DNA of 42,313 nt from Barnesiella sp. An22 (GTDB lineage Bacteria > Bacteroidota > Bacteroidia > Bacteroidales > Barnesiellaceae): the NCBI RefSeq assembly GCF_002159975.1, contig NZ_NFJR01000020.1, forward strand, positions 1 to 42,313. The letters run 5' to 3'. The translations under genes and the position numbers were made by a program. Below the pieces are notes generated by a model that was not told where the DNA came from, searched no databases, and saw only the letters and a program-made list of their open reading frames with translations. Positions 1 through 8,397 of this stretch are shown here, piece by piece; positions within the stretch are counted from its first letter, which is position 1, and every line of letters starts with the position of its first letter.

Positions 1-202
1 CTTTGCTATAAATGAACCGGTATTTTGTCTGCTGTTCTATGGATTTAAGAACATTTTCCAAGGCAATTCCATCGACATCAATGGATACCTTGCTGTTGGA
101 TGCGTAGGCAGATAGCCCATAGCCAAACATCATCAGGAAGAGCATAGCCCTAAACATCAGATGCCAACGGCTGCGCATTGGATGTAAATTTGTTTTTTCC
201 AT
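1..202 (-). CDS. SusC-like TonB-dependent receptor, N-terminus only (cut by window edge)
   Basis: Reading the minus strand from the ATG at 202-200 gives 67 codons, open to the window edge. It starts with a basic stretch and a hydrophobic segment (about residues 13-32, ending near SAYAS), which looks like a signal peptide. A segment resembling the STN domain follows (SKVSIDVDGIALENVLKSIE, then QQTKYRFIYSK). STN-bearing SusC proteins are the partners of FecR-type anti-sigma factors, and such a pair lies immediately divergent at 399-2015. Known role of the family: outer-membrane, TonB-driven glycan import that also signals to FecR. Only the first 67 residues are visible, so the substrate cannot be read. 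Confidence 0.8.
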   Translation of the reverse strand, partial: MEKTNLHPMRSRWHLMFRAMLFLMMFGYGLSAYASNSKVSIDVDGIALENVLKSIEQQTKYRFIYSK

Positions 203-398
203 TATTTTGATATGAGGTATTGTTTTCTGGTATGATTTTTGAGGTAATTTATAGATTTTTATTGTAATCTAAATAAAGAACGATTGTGAAAAAATAATCC
301 ACATCGAGAAAGTACAAAATTTTCAATTTATTCATTTTTTGTTTGAAGTGCTTGGAAGCGAGCGTAATAATAATTAACTTCGCAACAAATATCATAAC
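203..398. promoter_or_regulatory. Divergent intergenic region between SusC-like gene and ECF sigma gene
   Basis: An AT-rich spacer separates the two divergent starts. For the plus-strand sigma gene, TAACTTCG at 375-382 resembles the Bacteroidales -7 box TAnnTTTG. A CTTG at 351-354, 20 nt upstream, could serve as the -33 element. No convincing box is seen for the minus-strand gene, as expected if it depends on the ECF sigma factor. The promoter call rests on motif likeness only. Confidence 0.35.
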
Positions 399-986
399 AT
401 GGAAAACGAAAAATTTGAAAACGAAATGCTTTTAGTGGCTGCCTTGAAGATAGACAGCCATGAAGCGTTTGTTAAAATTTTTCGACATTATTATTCAGAC
501 CTTGTAATCTTCGCATCCCGTTTCATCCCGGATAATGAGACATGCGAAGATATAGTCCAGGAAGCATTTGTGAAAATCTGGACGAACCGAAAAGTTCTTG
601 AAATTCGGACATCACTGAGGACATATCTTATATCCTTAGTACAGCATCTTGCTTTAGACGAAATCAAGCACCGCAAGGTCAAGACCCTATATCAGGATAT
701 GAACCATGAGATTATCATGTCCCTGCCGGCCGATGAACATGTCATGTATTCGGAATTAAGTGACGCTATTGATAATCTGCTCTCACAGCTCCAACCGGAT
801 GTTCTTGAAACATATAGGTTGTCAAGAACACATAATCTGAAATATACCGAAATCGCCGAGAAACTCAATATTTCGGTTAGGACTGTGGAATCTCGCGTCA
901 GCAAAACGGTAAAATTTCTTCAACAGCATCTCAAAGATTATAAGATCATCATATATTGGATTCTAACGTTTCAACACCTTTTATAA
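399..986 (+). CDS. ECF RNA polymerase sigma factor (Bacteroidales FecI-like)
   Basis: A 195-aa protein with the two ECF regions. Sigma region 2 lies about residues 20-85, with DIVQEAFVKIW as the region 2.2/2.3 signature. Sigma region 4 lies about 125-175, with the helix-turn-helix YTEIAEKLNISVRTVESRVS. Family role: directs RNA polymerase to a susC/susD-type locus once its FecR partner relays a signal from the receptor. The FecR gene starts 9 nt after the stop, so the two are one operon. The target is probably the divergent SusC-like gene and perhaps the GH97 gene downstream; this is inferred from position. Confidence 0.93.
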   Translation: MENEKFENEMLLVAALKIDSHEAFVKIFRHYYSDLVIFASRFIPDNETCEDIVQEAFVKIWTNRKVLEIRTSLRTYLISLVQHLALDEIKHRKVKTLYQDMNHEIIMSLPADEHVMYSELSDAIDNLLSQLQPDVLETYRLSRTHNLKYTEIAEKLNISVRTVESRVSKTVKFLQQHLKDYKIIIYWILTFQHLL

Positions 987-995
987 GAAATTACG

Positions 996-2015
996 ATGGA
1001 TAATAACATGAATAATACGATAGATTCCTTAATTAGCCGCTATCTGATGGGTAATGCTTCATCGCATGAGATTGAGGAATTACGGCGTTGGATTGAGTCG
1101 GATGAGCAAAATAGAAAATACTTTCAGCGACAACAGGATATATGGGCAGTCTTGAATCCGACTTTAGATATAAACGATATAGATACCGTAAGCGCAGAAT
1201 TGAAAGTGCTTCGTAAGACCGGTATTGTATCTTTACGTTTTGCAATATTCAAGAAGTTGCTCGGATATTGGTCGCGCATTGCAGCTGTTGCTATTTTGCC
1301 ACTACTTGCAGTGGTAGGATATCTGATTTATAGGCCATCGGAGGGACGAGATATTGCTGATGTGACAATCACCACCTCTTTTGGCTGTCTCAGCAGCACG
1401 GTTCTTCCAGACGGCACAATCGTATGGCTTAACGCAAACAGCTCATTGCAATATGACCCCATGATGGATGACAATGTGAGGAATGTGATATTACACGGAG
1501 AGGCATACTTTGATGTCAAAGCTGATGCGAAACATCCATTTAATGTAAAGACTCCATATATGACAGTCACGGCAACCGGTACGGAATTCAATGTAAATGC
1601 CTATGACTCGTCCGCTTCCATAACATTAGTCGATGGTAAAGTAAGTGTAGAAGTAGAAAGTAAATCAATGACACTTAATCCCGGCGAACATCTGGCAGTA
1701 GCAGATGGCCGTCCAACAATTAGCAACCATATAAATACAGAAAAATATTGCTGTTGGAGAAATGGCACGTTAATCTTTGAGGATGAACCTCTTTTTAATA
1801 TCTGTAATAGGCTTCAGCAAATATATGATGTTGAGTTCGATATTGCGCCAGAATTGAAAGAGAGAACATTCCGGATGATTCTTAACGGCGAGAACATAAG
1901 CGAGGTGGTGCGTTTCTTTGAATTGGCCGCTCCTGTGACGTGTGAATTTGAGAACCTGAAATCCCCCAACGATACAACCAAATTTAAATCAAGAATCCGC
2001 ATAATGCCTTCCTAA
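996..2015 (+). CDS. FecR-family anti-sigma factor with DUF4974 C-terminus
   Basis: A 339-aa single-pass protein. The N-terminal cytoplasmic part (about 1-90) would hold the sigma factor. One membrane helix lies about 91-111 (SRIAAVAILPLLAVVGYLIY). A FecR domain follows (about 120-215, with VLPDGTIVWLNANSSLQYD) and then a DUF4974-like end (about 250-335, starting LIFEDEPLFNICNRLQQIYD), the periplasmic part that contacts the receptor STN domain. It follows the sigma gene by 9 nt. The start chosen is ATG 996; an internal Met at residue 5 is an alternative. Length is normal for the family. Confidence 0.93.
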   Translation: MDNNMNNTIDSLISRYLMGNASSHEIEELRRWIESDEQNRKYFQRQQDIWAVLNPTLDINDIDTVSAELKVLRKTGIVSLRFAIFKKLLGYWSRIAAVAILPLLAVVGYLIYRPSEGRDIADVTITTSFGCLSSTVLPDGTIVWLNANSSLQYDPMMDDNVRNVILHGEAYFDVKADAKHPFNVKTPYMTVTATGTEFNVNAYDSSASITLVDGKVSVEVESKSMTLNPGEHLAVADGRPTISNHINTEKYCCWRNGTLIFEDEPLFNICNRLQQIYDVEFDIAPELKERTFRMILNGENISEVVRFFELAAPVTCEFENLKSPNDTTKFKSRIRIMPS

Positions 2016-2038
2016 AATCATATAATCGAATCTTTCAT

Positions 2039-4135
2039 ATGAATGTACATATAAAATTATTCGCTATTGCCCTTGTCCTTACCAGCTGTAGCTCTACCAC
2101 TGAAAATCTGCTTTCGCCAGACGGCAATATCGAGATTGCCTTTACTCTCACAGACAAAGGCGAGCCATCCTACTCCGCAAAGTACAAAGGCAACGACATC
2201 GTTCTTCCTTCTTTGCTGGGCTTTGTGCTTAAAGATACAACCTCTCTAACCGACAATTTCAAGATAACAGGCATCGAACGCTCTGATTTCAATGAGTCAT
2301 GGACACCAGTATGGGGCGAAAACGACACTATCGAGAACTGTTACACACAGATGATCGTCAACCTCCAACAGGGCGACCGGAAAATGGACATAGAGTTCCG
2401 AGCATATAATGACGGCTTCGGCTTCCGATATATATTCCCTGAGCAGACGGCCAAAGCATTTGTAATCGCAGACGAAGCCACACAGATAGCAATGGCTGGC
2501 GACCATACGGCATGGTGGATCCCCGGAGATTATGACACCCAGGAATATGAATACACTACATCACGCCTAAGCGAAATACGCGCACACGCCGACGACAACT
2601 TCATGAATAATGCGTCGCAACAAAGATTCTCACCTACGGGAGTGCAGACAGCCTTGATGCTAAAAACCAACGATGGTCTTTATCTTAATCTCCACGAGGC
2701 GGCATTGGTCGACTTCCCTGCGATGAGTCTCGAACTCAATGACACCACAATGACATTTAAAAGCCATCTCACGCCCGGACAAGGCGGTACGATCGCAACT
2801 ATACACACTCCCTTTAAAACGCCGTGGCGCACCATCACCGTAGGAGAGAAAGCAACTGACATTCTCGCATCAAATCTTATTTTAAATCTGAACGATCCAT
2901 GTATTCTGGACGACGTATCATGGATTCATCCTACCAAATATATGGGAGTATGGTGGGAAATGATTACCGGCAAAAGTTCATGGAGCTATACATGGGCCGA
3001 TAATTTCAATCTTGCGACTTTTGATTATTCAAAAGCCAAACCGAATGGCATTCATGGGGCTAATAATGAGAATGTGCGGAGATATATTGATTTTGCGTCA
3101 GAGCATGGTTTCGACCAACTTCTTGTCGAAGGCTGGAATATCGGTTGGGAGGATTGGTTCGGCAAAGAGAAGGACTATGTATTCGATTTTGTCACTCCTT
3201 ACCCCGACTTTGACATCGCTGCACTCAATGATTATGCCCACCGCAAAGGTATCAAATTGATGATGCACCATGAAACTTCCTCTTCGGTCGATAATTATGA
3301 CCGCCACATGGACGCCGCCTACGACTTGATGAAGCGATACGGCTATGACGCAGTGAAAAGTGGATATGTCGGTAATATCATACCTAAAGGAGAACATCAT
3401 TACAGTCAGAAGCAGGTAAAGCACTATCTCGATGCTGTAAAAAAAGCAGCAGATAAACATATTATGGTAAATGCCCATGAGGCTGTACGTCCGACAGGCC
3501 TATGCCGCACATACCCCAATCTCGTAGGCAACGAAAGTGCTATGGGACAGGAATTCGCCGACATGAGTCCGCAACACTGCACCATACTGCCTTTTACCCG
3601 CCTTAAAGGAGGTCCTATGGACTTCACTCCGGGCATATTCCGTATGAAGATAACCGATTTTGCGCCTGGCGGTCAAGGTAAACAGAAGCGTGCGACCATC
3701 CCCAACCAGCTTGCATTGTATCTCACCATGTACAGCCCCTTACAAATGGCTGCGGATATGCCCGAGCACTATCAAAAGCACATGGACGCATTCCAATTTA
3801 TCAAAGACGTACCGGTTGATTGGAGCAAAAGTGTATATCTTGATGCAGAACCGGGAGATTTTATCGTAGTCGCCCGCAAAGACAAAGGCAGCGATGCATG
3901 GTATGTAGGAGGCGTTACTGATGAAAATGCCCGAGACTATACACTTGATTACAACTTCCTGCCACCCGGTAAAACGTATGAAGCAACCATTTATGCCGAT
4001 GCTCCGGATGGCGATGGCTTCGACAATCCCGAAGTTTATACCATTACCACCAAGACGGTAGACAGTACGTCAAAAGACAAAATCCATATGGCTCGTGGCG
4101 GCGGATTCGCAATTTCAATAAAACCAGTAGATTAA
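2039..4135 (+). CDS. GH97 alpha-glucosidase, SusB-like inverting type, lipoprotein signal
   Basis: A 698-aa secreted enzyme. A short signal ends in a lipobox-like LVLTSC, so it is probably membrane anchored. Domains: N-terminal beta-sandwich (about 20-280), TIM-barrel (about 290-590), C-terminal beta domain. The barrel carries MGVWWEM, VEGWNIGWEDW, HHET (E412), VKSGYVG, NAHE (E481), NES (E499) and GQEF (E505). The spacing 412/481/499/505 matches exactly the SusB set Glu439/508/526/532 as I remember it. The SGYVG stretch replaces the Asp nucleophile of retaining GH97 enzymes, so inverting hydrolysis of alpha-glucosides is predicted. It sits 23 nt after the FecR gene, but no susC/susD follows, so the locus is split or rearranged. 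Confidence 0.93.
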   Translation: MNVHIKLFAIALVLTSCSSTTENLLSPDGNIEIAFTLTDKGEPSYSAKYKGNDIVLPSLLGFVLKDTTSLTDNFKITGIERSDFNESWTPVWGENDTIENCYTQMIVNLQQGDRKMDIEFRAYNDGFGFRYIFPEQTAKAFVIADEATQIAMAGDHTAWWIPGDYDTQEYEYTTSRLSEIRAHADDNFMNNASQQRFSPTGVQTALMLKTNDGLYLNLHEAALVDFPAMSLELNDTTMTFKSHLTPGQGGTIATIHTPFKTPWRTITVGEKATDILASNLILNLNDPCILDDVSWIHPTKYMGVWWEMITGKSSWSYTWADNFNLATFDYSKAKPNGIHGANNENVRRYIDFASEHGFDQLLVEGWNIGWEDWFGKEKDYVFDFVTPYPDFDIAALNDYAHRKGIKLMMHHETSSSVDNYDRHMDAAYDLMKRYGYDAVKSGYVGNIIPKGEHHYSQKQVKHYLDAVKKAADKHIMVNAHEAVRPTGLCRTYPNLVGNESAMGQEFADMSPQHCTILPFTRLKGGPMDFTPGIFRMKITDFAPGGQGKQKRATIPNQLALYLTMYSPLQMAADMPEHYQKHMDAFQFIKDVPVDWSKSVYLDAEPGDFIVVARKDKGSDAWYVGGVTDENARDYTLDYNFLPPGKTYEATIYADAPDGDGFDNPEVYTITTKTVDSTSKDKIHMARGGGFAISIKPVD

Positions 4136-4156
4136 ATTTAAATAATTAGTTTATCC

Positions 4157-4181
4157 AGGCGAGAGAAAATTTCTTTCGCCT
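4157..4181. terminator. Intrinsic terminator between GH97 and the PRTRC cassette
   Basis: Inverted repeat AGGCGAgAGAAA-att-TTCTTTCGCCT followed by a T-rich run (TGTTTATTGT). It lies 22 nt after the GH97 stop and just past the 3' end of the converging ThiF pseudogene, so it could serve both transcripts. Confidence 0.7.
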
Positions 4182-4200
4182 GTTTATTGTAGATTTTCAA

Positions 4201-4994
4201 TTATACTGAGACTGGATTTACTTTCATAGTAGCGAGATTTAGGTACAGGCCTTGATGCTCTATCATACCGTGACGGAACATTTTCCACAGCAGGTTGCAG
4301 CCGAGCTGCGCCAATGTCGAGTTGATAAACAGATCCTGTTTCTCCAATGCTTCGGCGAGGGAGCAGCTTGGACCTGAATCATTATCTTTCACTTTTGAGT
4401 ACCGCACAAGGCGTGTCACCACTTTCAGTGAGCTTACCGTTTCATAAAGATGCGATTCCGGTTGCTTTATTTTTCTTGGCACAGTTCCCAATACAACCTG
4501 TCCGCTTGACTGCGAATTGCCAAAGTCGAGCCAATATATCGGTGTACCATGATTGGTGTAGTCTGATTCCTGTATCGCTTTCAGCACTTTCCATAAATTC
4601 ATACGAGATTTCACATTGTCGGTGCATGTAATTGTGATATTGGCAAGATTATTCTTTCGTACATCCTTGGGACATACAGGATAGGATATAAGTCCGGGAT
4701 TGCAGTCCAGTCATTCCCGAAGAAATTGTTTATCCGTGTCACCAGACACTGTGCCTTGTTCAGCCCGATATCCGACCAACCGAAAAGTTGACGCCCGATA
4801 TTGGCCTCGGTAACTATGTCCGGGTCATAGACTGTCACGAATAGACCGGGATGGTTCAATGCCCTAAGTGTCACATCGAGCCGGGCGAGATTTGTAAGGA
4901 CCTGTGAACCCGTGCCGCCGGCACCTATAAGGTTTACCGTAACCGGATGCTGCGGATTGAGCAGGTAATTGTGAATATAATGTACACGTTTCAT
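4201..4994 (-). pseudogene. PRTRC system ThiF-family (E1-like) protein, frameshifted
   Basis: The N-terminal part (4994 to about 4690) has a Rossmann nucleotide-binding start (VNLIGAGGTGSQVL), YDPDIVTEANIGRQ and KAQCLVTRIN, typical of ThiF/E1 adenylating enzymes. The remainder continues in another frame and was visible as an ORF at 4614-4201. At 4679-4688 the plus strand reads GGATAGGATA, a tandem 5-bp duplication. Removing one unit restores ...LYPVCPKDVRKNNLANIT... and one continuous frame of about 262 aa, the usual PRTRC ThiF size. The start overlaps the stop of protein B by 4 nt. As written the gene makes a 127-aa truncated product without the C-terminal half. Confidence 0.88.
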
Positions 4995-5695
4995 TTCAGA
5001 AGGTCTTTTAGTTTAAGATTATTCAGAGGTATAAGTTCATTGAGGTTGAACGGTTTGTCACGTGCGGCCTTTGTCACCAGCACAAGATTGGACTTCGTAG
5101 GATTACGGCCTCCGCCCAAGTGTGAGAACTCCGTCAGCCAGAACCTTTTCTCAAGATATTCCAGAAATGTTCCGAATGTCGGTTGCCTCGGACTTTCAAT
5201 TTTCGGATTCCCCATGCACACGCTGGCACTCGTGACGTTGAAAAACGGGGCGGCGTACAGTTTTGTCTCCGGAGTGGGGACTTCTCCTTTGAAGGCATAC
5301 ACGTTCATTCCGCCACCTTCCTTTGATTCATAGATCACTCCCGGAACATTATATTCCGCATTTTCAATCTTCAGGCTTTCCACAAAATACATCATTCGTC
5401 TTTGCGGCGGATTATACCATACATACCGTTCAGACCCCTTGCGTGTATCGCAATACAGCAGATTTGACGGCAATATCCCGCATGGAGTGCTGTCATGTAC
5501 TTCCGAATAATTTCTCACAAGGTCATTCATGAACTCCAAGGTCACGGGGCGTCCTTCACCCATGTTTCCATTCTTGTCTATTGCACGCATCTCCAGAAAA
5601 TGCTTCTTCTCGTCCTCGCTGACATAGGCGATCAGAACGGCCTTGGGATATATAACGGAACTTATCTCCCGTGTCAGTTGGTTAGTATTTGTCAT
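4991..5695 (-). CDS. PRTRC system protein B
   Basis: A 234-aa protein matching the protein B family of PRTRC (ParB-related, ThiF-related cassette). Recognisable features are the segments SVIYPKAVLIAYVSE, TPCGILPSNLLYCD and WYNPPQRRMMYF. Comparative work has linked this family to prokaryotic E2-like folds partnered with ThiF; I cannot confirm an active Cys here. It is translationally coupled on both sides: its start overlaps the end of protein F by 4 nt and its stop overlaps the ThiF start by 4 nt. Function of the cassette is unknown; it is common on plasmids and integrative elements. The reading frame is intact although ThiF and E are broken. Confidence 0.85.
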   Translation of the reverse strand: MTNTNQLTREISSVIYPKAVLIAYVSEDEKKHFLEMRAIDKNGNMGEGRPVTLEFMNDLVRNYSEVHDSTPCGILPSNLLYCDTRKGSERYVWYNPPQRRMMYFVESLKIENAEYNVPGVIYESKEGGGMNVYAFKGEVPTPETKLYAAPFFNVTSASVCMGNPKIESPRQPTFGTFLEYLEKRFWLTEFSHLGGGRNPTKSNLVLVTKAARDKPFNLNELIPLNNLKLKDLLK

Positions 5696-6789
5696 GATTC
5701 AAAATTTCTTATGATGTTAATGAATTTGTCGGACCATTGAAAGAACCGTTCGGGATACTCATCCGATATTTTGAAGAGAGATTTGGTGTCAGGAGTCAGT
5801 TTCATGGTTGTCACCGGTATTATCTCGTATGATTCCCGGTAATCAGAGTTTATGAAGTCAATCAGTGTCCTTGTCACTATGTCGTCATCCTCATAAACAA
5901 TGCAGATCTGGCGGTGCAGCCTCACCGGATATATGTCCGGCTCTTCCTCAAAATATGGGTCATAGTCATAATCCATTATCGGTTTCTTCGGGTCAAGGAA
6001 TTCCATACCGTCCAGCATGGCGTCTATCAGTTTTGATTCCCATGCGCTAACCGGCTTATAGTCATGTAACGCAGTGTGTATGTCATCATGATATGACTTT
6101 GTTTCAACACGTTTGAGTAGCTTGTTTATCGCGCCGGTCTGATATGACTCTATGCGTTTCCTGTCCTTGATAATTTCTTTGTCTGTCTCATTGGTGTCAT
6201 GTTCCCAAAGGATACTTTCCATTATACACTCATGTTCATCACAATCCAATATTGAACCTATCCCGTTTGCGCGCATGAACCTGTTAAGGAACGATATGGC
6301 TATACGTCTAAGTTCGGCGTTGACTTGGGTTAGAAATTTTATTGGGAAATAATACAGCTCGCAGGTTCCCCAGCGATGGTATTTCCAGAGTGTAAAATGA
6401 AGTCTGCCGTCATACATCTCGATATTCAGACCAATCTTGTCGGAGAGAATGGTCTCCAAGTCATAGAATAACTGGTTGATGCTATCATTCAGGGTTCTGC
6501 CGGGTGTATGGTCGGCCTTCACGTTCAACAATTCCGCATATCGGAAATATGAATCACGCAGGAAATCATAGTTCTCCTGCGTGATTATGTTGAAAGTCCC
6601 ATCCCCATAATCCTTGATTATGAACGAAGGTACTGTGCTCTGGAAGGTCGTTTTCAGAAAAGAATTACAGCACCGCTGGGCGCTGTAATTCTTCTTTGCC
6701 GGTTCACTCCGTAATGATAGCGCCTCTCGGTCTGGCTTATGAGCAGTTTTGCGAGCTGTTCCGACTGTGATTCGCTCAGGAGTCTGCAT
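5692..6789 (-). CDS. PRTRC system protein F (probable)
   Basis: A 365-aa protein with no obvious signal or membrane segment. Its place between protein C and protein B, its length, and segments such as SINQLFYDLETILSD and CDEHECIMESILWEHD fit PRTRC protein F. An acidic, proline-containing stretch (about 250-285, DYDYDPYFEEEPDIYP) precedes the C-terminal third. The start at 6789 is supported by an AAGAGAA purine run 5 nt upstream. The stop overlaps the start of protein B (ATGA type). The assignment is by context and general resemblance rather than a catalytic motif; the biochemical role is unknown. Confidence 0.65.
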   Translation of the reverse strand: MQTPERITVGTARKTAHKPDREALSLRSEPAKKNYSAQRCCNSFLKTTFQSTVPSFIIKDYGDGTFNIITQENYDFLRDSYFRYAELLNVKADHTPGRTLNDSINQLFYDLETILSDKIGLNIEMYDGRLHFTLWKYHRWGTCELYYFPIKFLTQVNAELRRIAISFLNRFMRANGIGSILDCDEHECIMESILWEHDTNETDKEIIKDRKRIESYQTGAINKLLKRVETKSYHDDIHTALHDYKPVSAWESKLIDAMLDGMEFLDPKKPIMDYDYDPYFEEEPDIYPVRLHRQICIVYEDDDIVTRTLIDFINSDYRESYEIIPVTTMKLTPDTKSLFKISDEYPERFFQWSDKFINIIRNFES

Positions 6790-6824
6790 TGGTTCTCTTT
6801 TTTAGGTTTTACGGGCATTGGTTC

Positions 6825-7046
6825 TTATCCTTTGGTTCCGATTGTGGTCTTGAACTCATAGACCGCCGCATCGTCCTTCATGGTGGGACCGTGGACAGTG
6901 GCGGTTGTCAGTTCGGGATAGGTGTTGGAATAGAAACCCATCACCATTTCGGGGCTGTCCGATGGATTGGGGTCGTCAAGTGTGATTGTGGCTGTTCCTT
7001 TCTTGAAAGTGAACACGCGTTTGATTCCTGTGATTTCGAGTGCCAT
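6825..7046 (-). CDS. PRTRC system protein C
   Basis: A 73-aa protein that is close to the consensus of the PRTRC C family: MALEITGIKRVF at the start, then LDDPNPSDSPEMVMGFYSN and YPELTTATVHGP. Family members are this size and are predicted small beta-rich proteins. It has been suggested that they have a ubiquitin-like (beta-grasp) fold serving the ThiF partner, but no C-terminal Gly-Gly is seen (end is TIGTKG). It begins 4 nt after the stop of the E reading frame and ends 35 nt before protein F. Confidence 0.88.
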   Translation of the reverse strand: MALEITGIKRVFTFKKGTATITLDDPNPSDSPEMVMGFYSNTYPELTTATVHGPTMKDDAAVYEFKTTIGTKG

Positions 7047-7050
7047 AGTC

Positions 7051-8136
7051 TTACATCATTTGAGGTTGAACATAGTTTCCTTGTAACATTGATGCCGGGA
7101 AGTCGGGGTAGTCTGCATATTCCTCCGGCCGGTAAGGAGGAGCGTCGTCAGGGTCCGCCATTCTTGGTGCATGAGCTGCCATGTCATGCTCGAATGGCAT
7201 CGGCTGCTGCGCATACCGTGGCTGCCCGTTGGGAGGATACGTGCCGTGTTGTCCCCCGTTTGGCGGCGTCATCCCGCCATTTTGATGCGCATATTGCGGA
7301 TAACCACCGTTGGGATGTGCCTGCTGCGGCCATCCCTGCGGCTGTTGCGGATATCCGTACTGGCCACCATATCCCTGTCCTGGGTTGCCGTATGGTTGTT
7401 GAGCGGGATGTGCGGCTTGTGCCGGCATTTCCTGCTGTGGCATGGTAGGTTGCTGTTGTGGCCCGGTTTGTTGAACAGTTTGCTGTTGAACTTGCGGTAC
7501 AGGTTCCGGCATTGGCAGAGGCTGTGCCTGCGGTTACTGTACCTGCGCCGTCGCGGGCTGTTGCACCGGTTGCTGGACTTGGGGCTGCTGCGGTTGAGCC
7601 TGCTCGGGTTCCTCCATCATTGCGAAGAGATCTCCTTGTCTCACTAACTTCTTCTGTTCGTCAAGCCGCTCGTCGATTGTCTTCAAGTCGTCGGGTTTGG
7701 CGTACTTGCGTGCCTCGGTAAGCGCGTCCACAGCCTCCTTGTGTCTCTTGGCGGCGATATGCTCCTCTGCCTTCTTGAGATTCTTTTCATACTTCTCGCG
7801 CTTCTCCCTGTCCTCTTTGGATTCTTTCGTCTTGGCTTCCTTAGCTCCCTTGCTCGATGACGCTGCTTTGTTGGCCTGCGCCTCGAACTGCGCCATGTTG
7901 GAGATCAGTCCTGATGCTTTTTGCATAGGACGTGCGACCACCTGCATGAAGCCTGAGTCGAGTTCTTCGGGTGTGCCGTTAAGTGTCAGCGGCACGATGC
8001 TGTTCTGCGCCTCGTCCTTGAGTGTGTTTGACTTCGGGAGCACCGACACCGCCATGCGTCCCTCGGCGGATTTGCGGATGACCAACGTGATATCCACGTT
8101 AGGGGTCATCATCTGGTTCATTGATTGAAAAAACAT
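7051..8136 (-). pseudogene. PRTRC system protein E, interrupted by an in-frame TAA
   Basis: From ATG 8136 the frame runs 200 residues to a TAA at 7536-7534. It then continues in the same frame with no further stop to 7051, giving an expected 361 aa. The N-terminal part (about 1-100, FFQSMNQMMTPNVDITLVI and PEELDSGFMQVVARPMQ) is the conserved protein E domain. A charged coiled-coil segment (about 105-175) follows, then a Gln/Pro/Gly-rich low-complexity tail that holds the stop. The neighbours of the stop are Gln codons, so CAA to TAA (one transition) is the simplest origin. The conserved domain is upstream of the stop, so a functional truncated protein is possible; the tail would be lost unless reinitiation at 7512 occurs. 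Confidence 0.82.
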
Positions 8137-8181
8137 ATTCTTATCGTATTTAGTGTGAATATTTCCGGTTATTGCCTGCGC

Positions 8182-8397
8182 TCATCCCTTGAAGAATTCA
8201 GCGAGAAGCCTGTTGCGGTCGGGATGGCGGCTTATCTCAATTATAGGATCCAGGATGGTGGAGATATGCACCGGTCCCCCTGTCCTGCGTGACGGAAACT
8301 TGATTTCCGGTCTTTGGATCCGGACGATTCTTTTCTTCGGCACCGGGATTGTCACCGCCGGCTGTGCCGCTGTCATGATAGCCTGTCTCATAGTCAT
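8182..8397 (-). CDS. Small basic hypothetical protein upstream of PRTRC protein E
   Basis: A 71-aa protein rich in Pro, Ile and Arg (KKRIVRIQRPEIKFPSRR), without membrane segment or recognised domain. It ends in LLAEFFKG. It lies 45 nt upstream of protein E on the same strand and is probably the first gene of the PRTRC transcript. A structured repeat (8480-8551) lies about 83 nt upstream of its start, in the same relation as near the two small membrane genes at 12922 and 20395. I do not recognise the family; the ORF is credible because of its position and lack of any competing frame. Confidence 0.6.
   Translation of the reverse strand: MTMRQAIMTAAQPAVTIPVPKKRIVRIQRPEIKFPSRRTGGPVHISTILDPIIEISRHPDRNRLLAEFFKG

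Noticed and set aside
6789-7647. Plus-strand frames of 219 and 158 aa opposite PRTRC C and E
   Set aside because: Antisense of the conserved protein C and of a low-complexity Gln/Pro tail, which naturally leaves complementary frames open.
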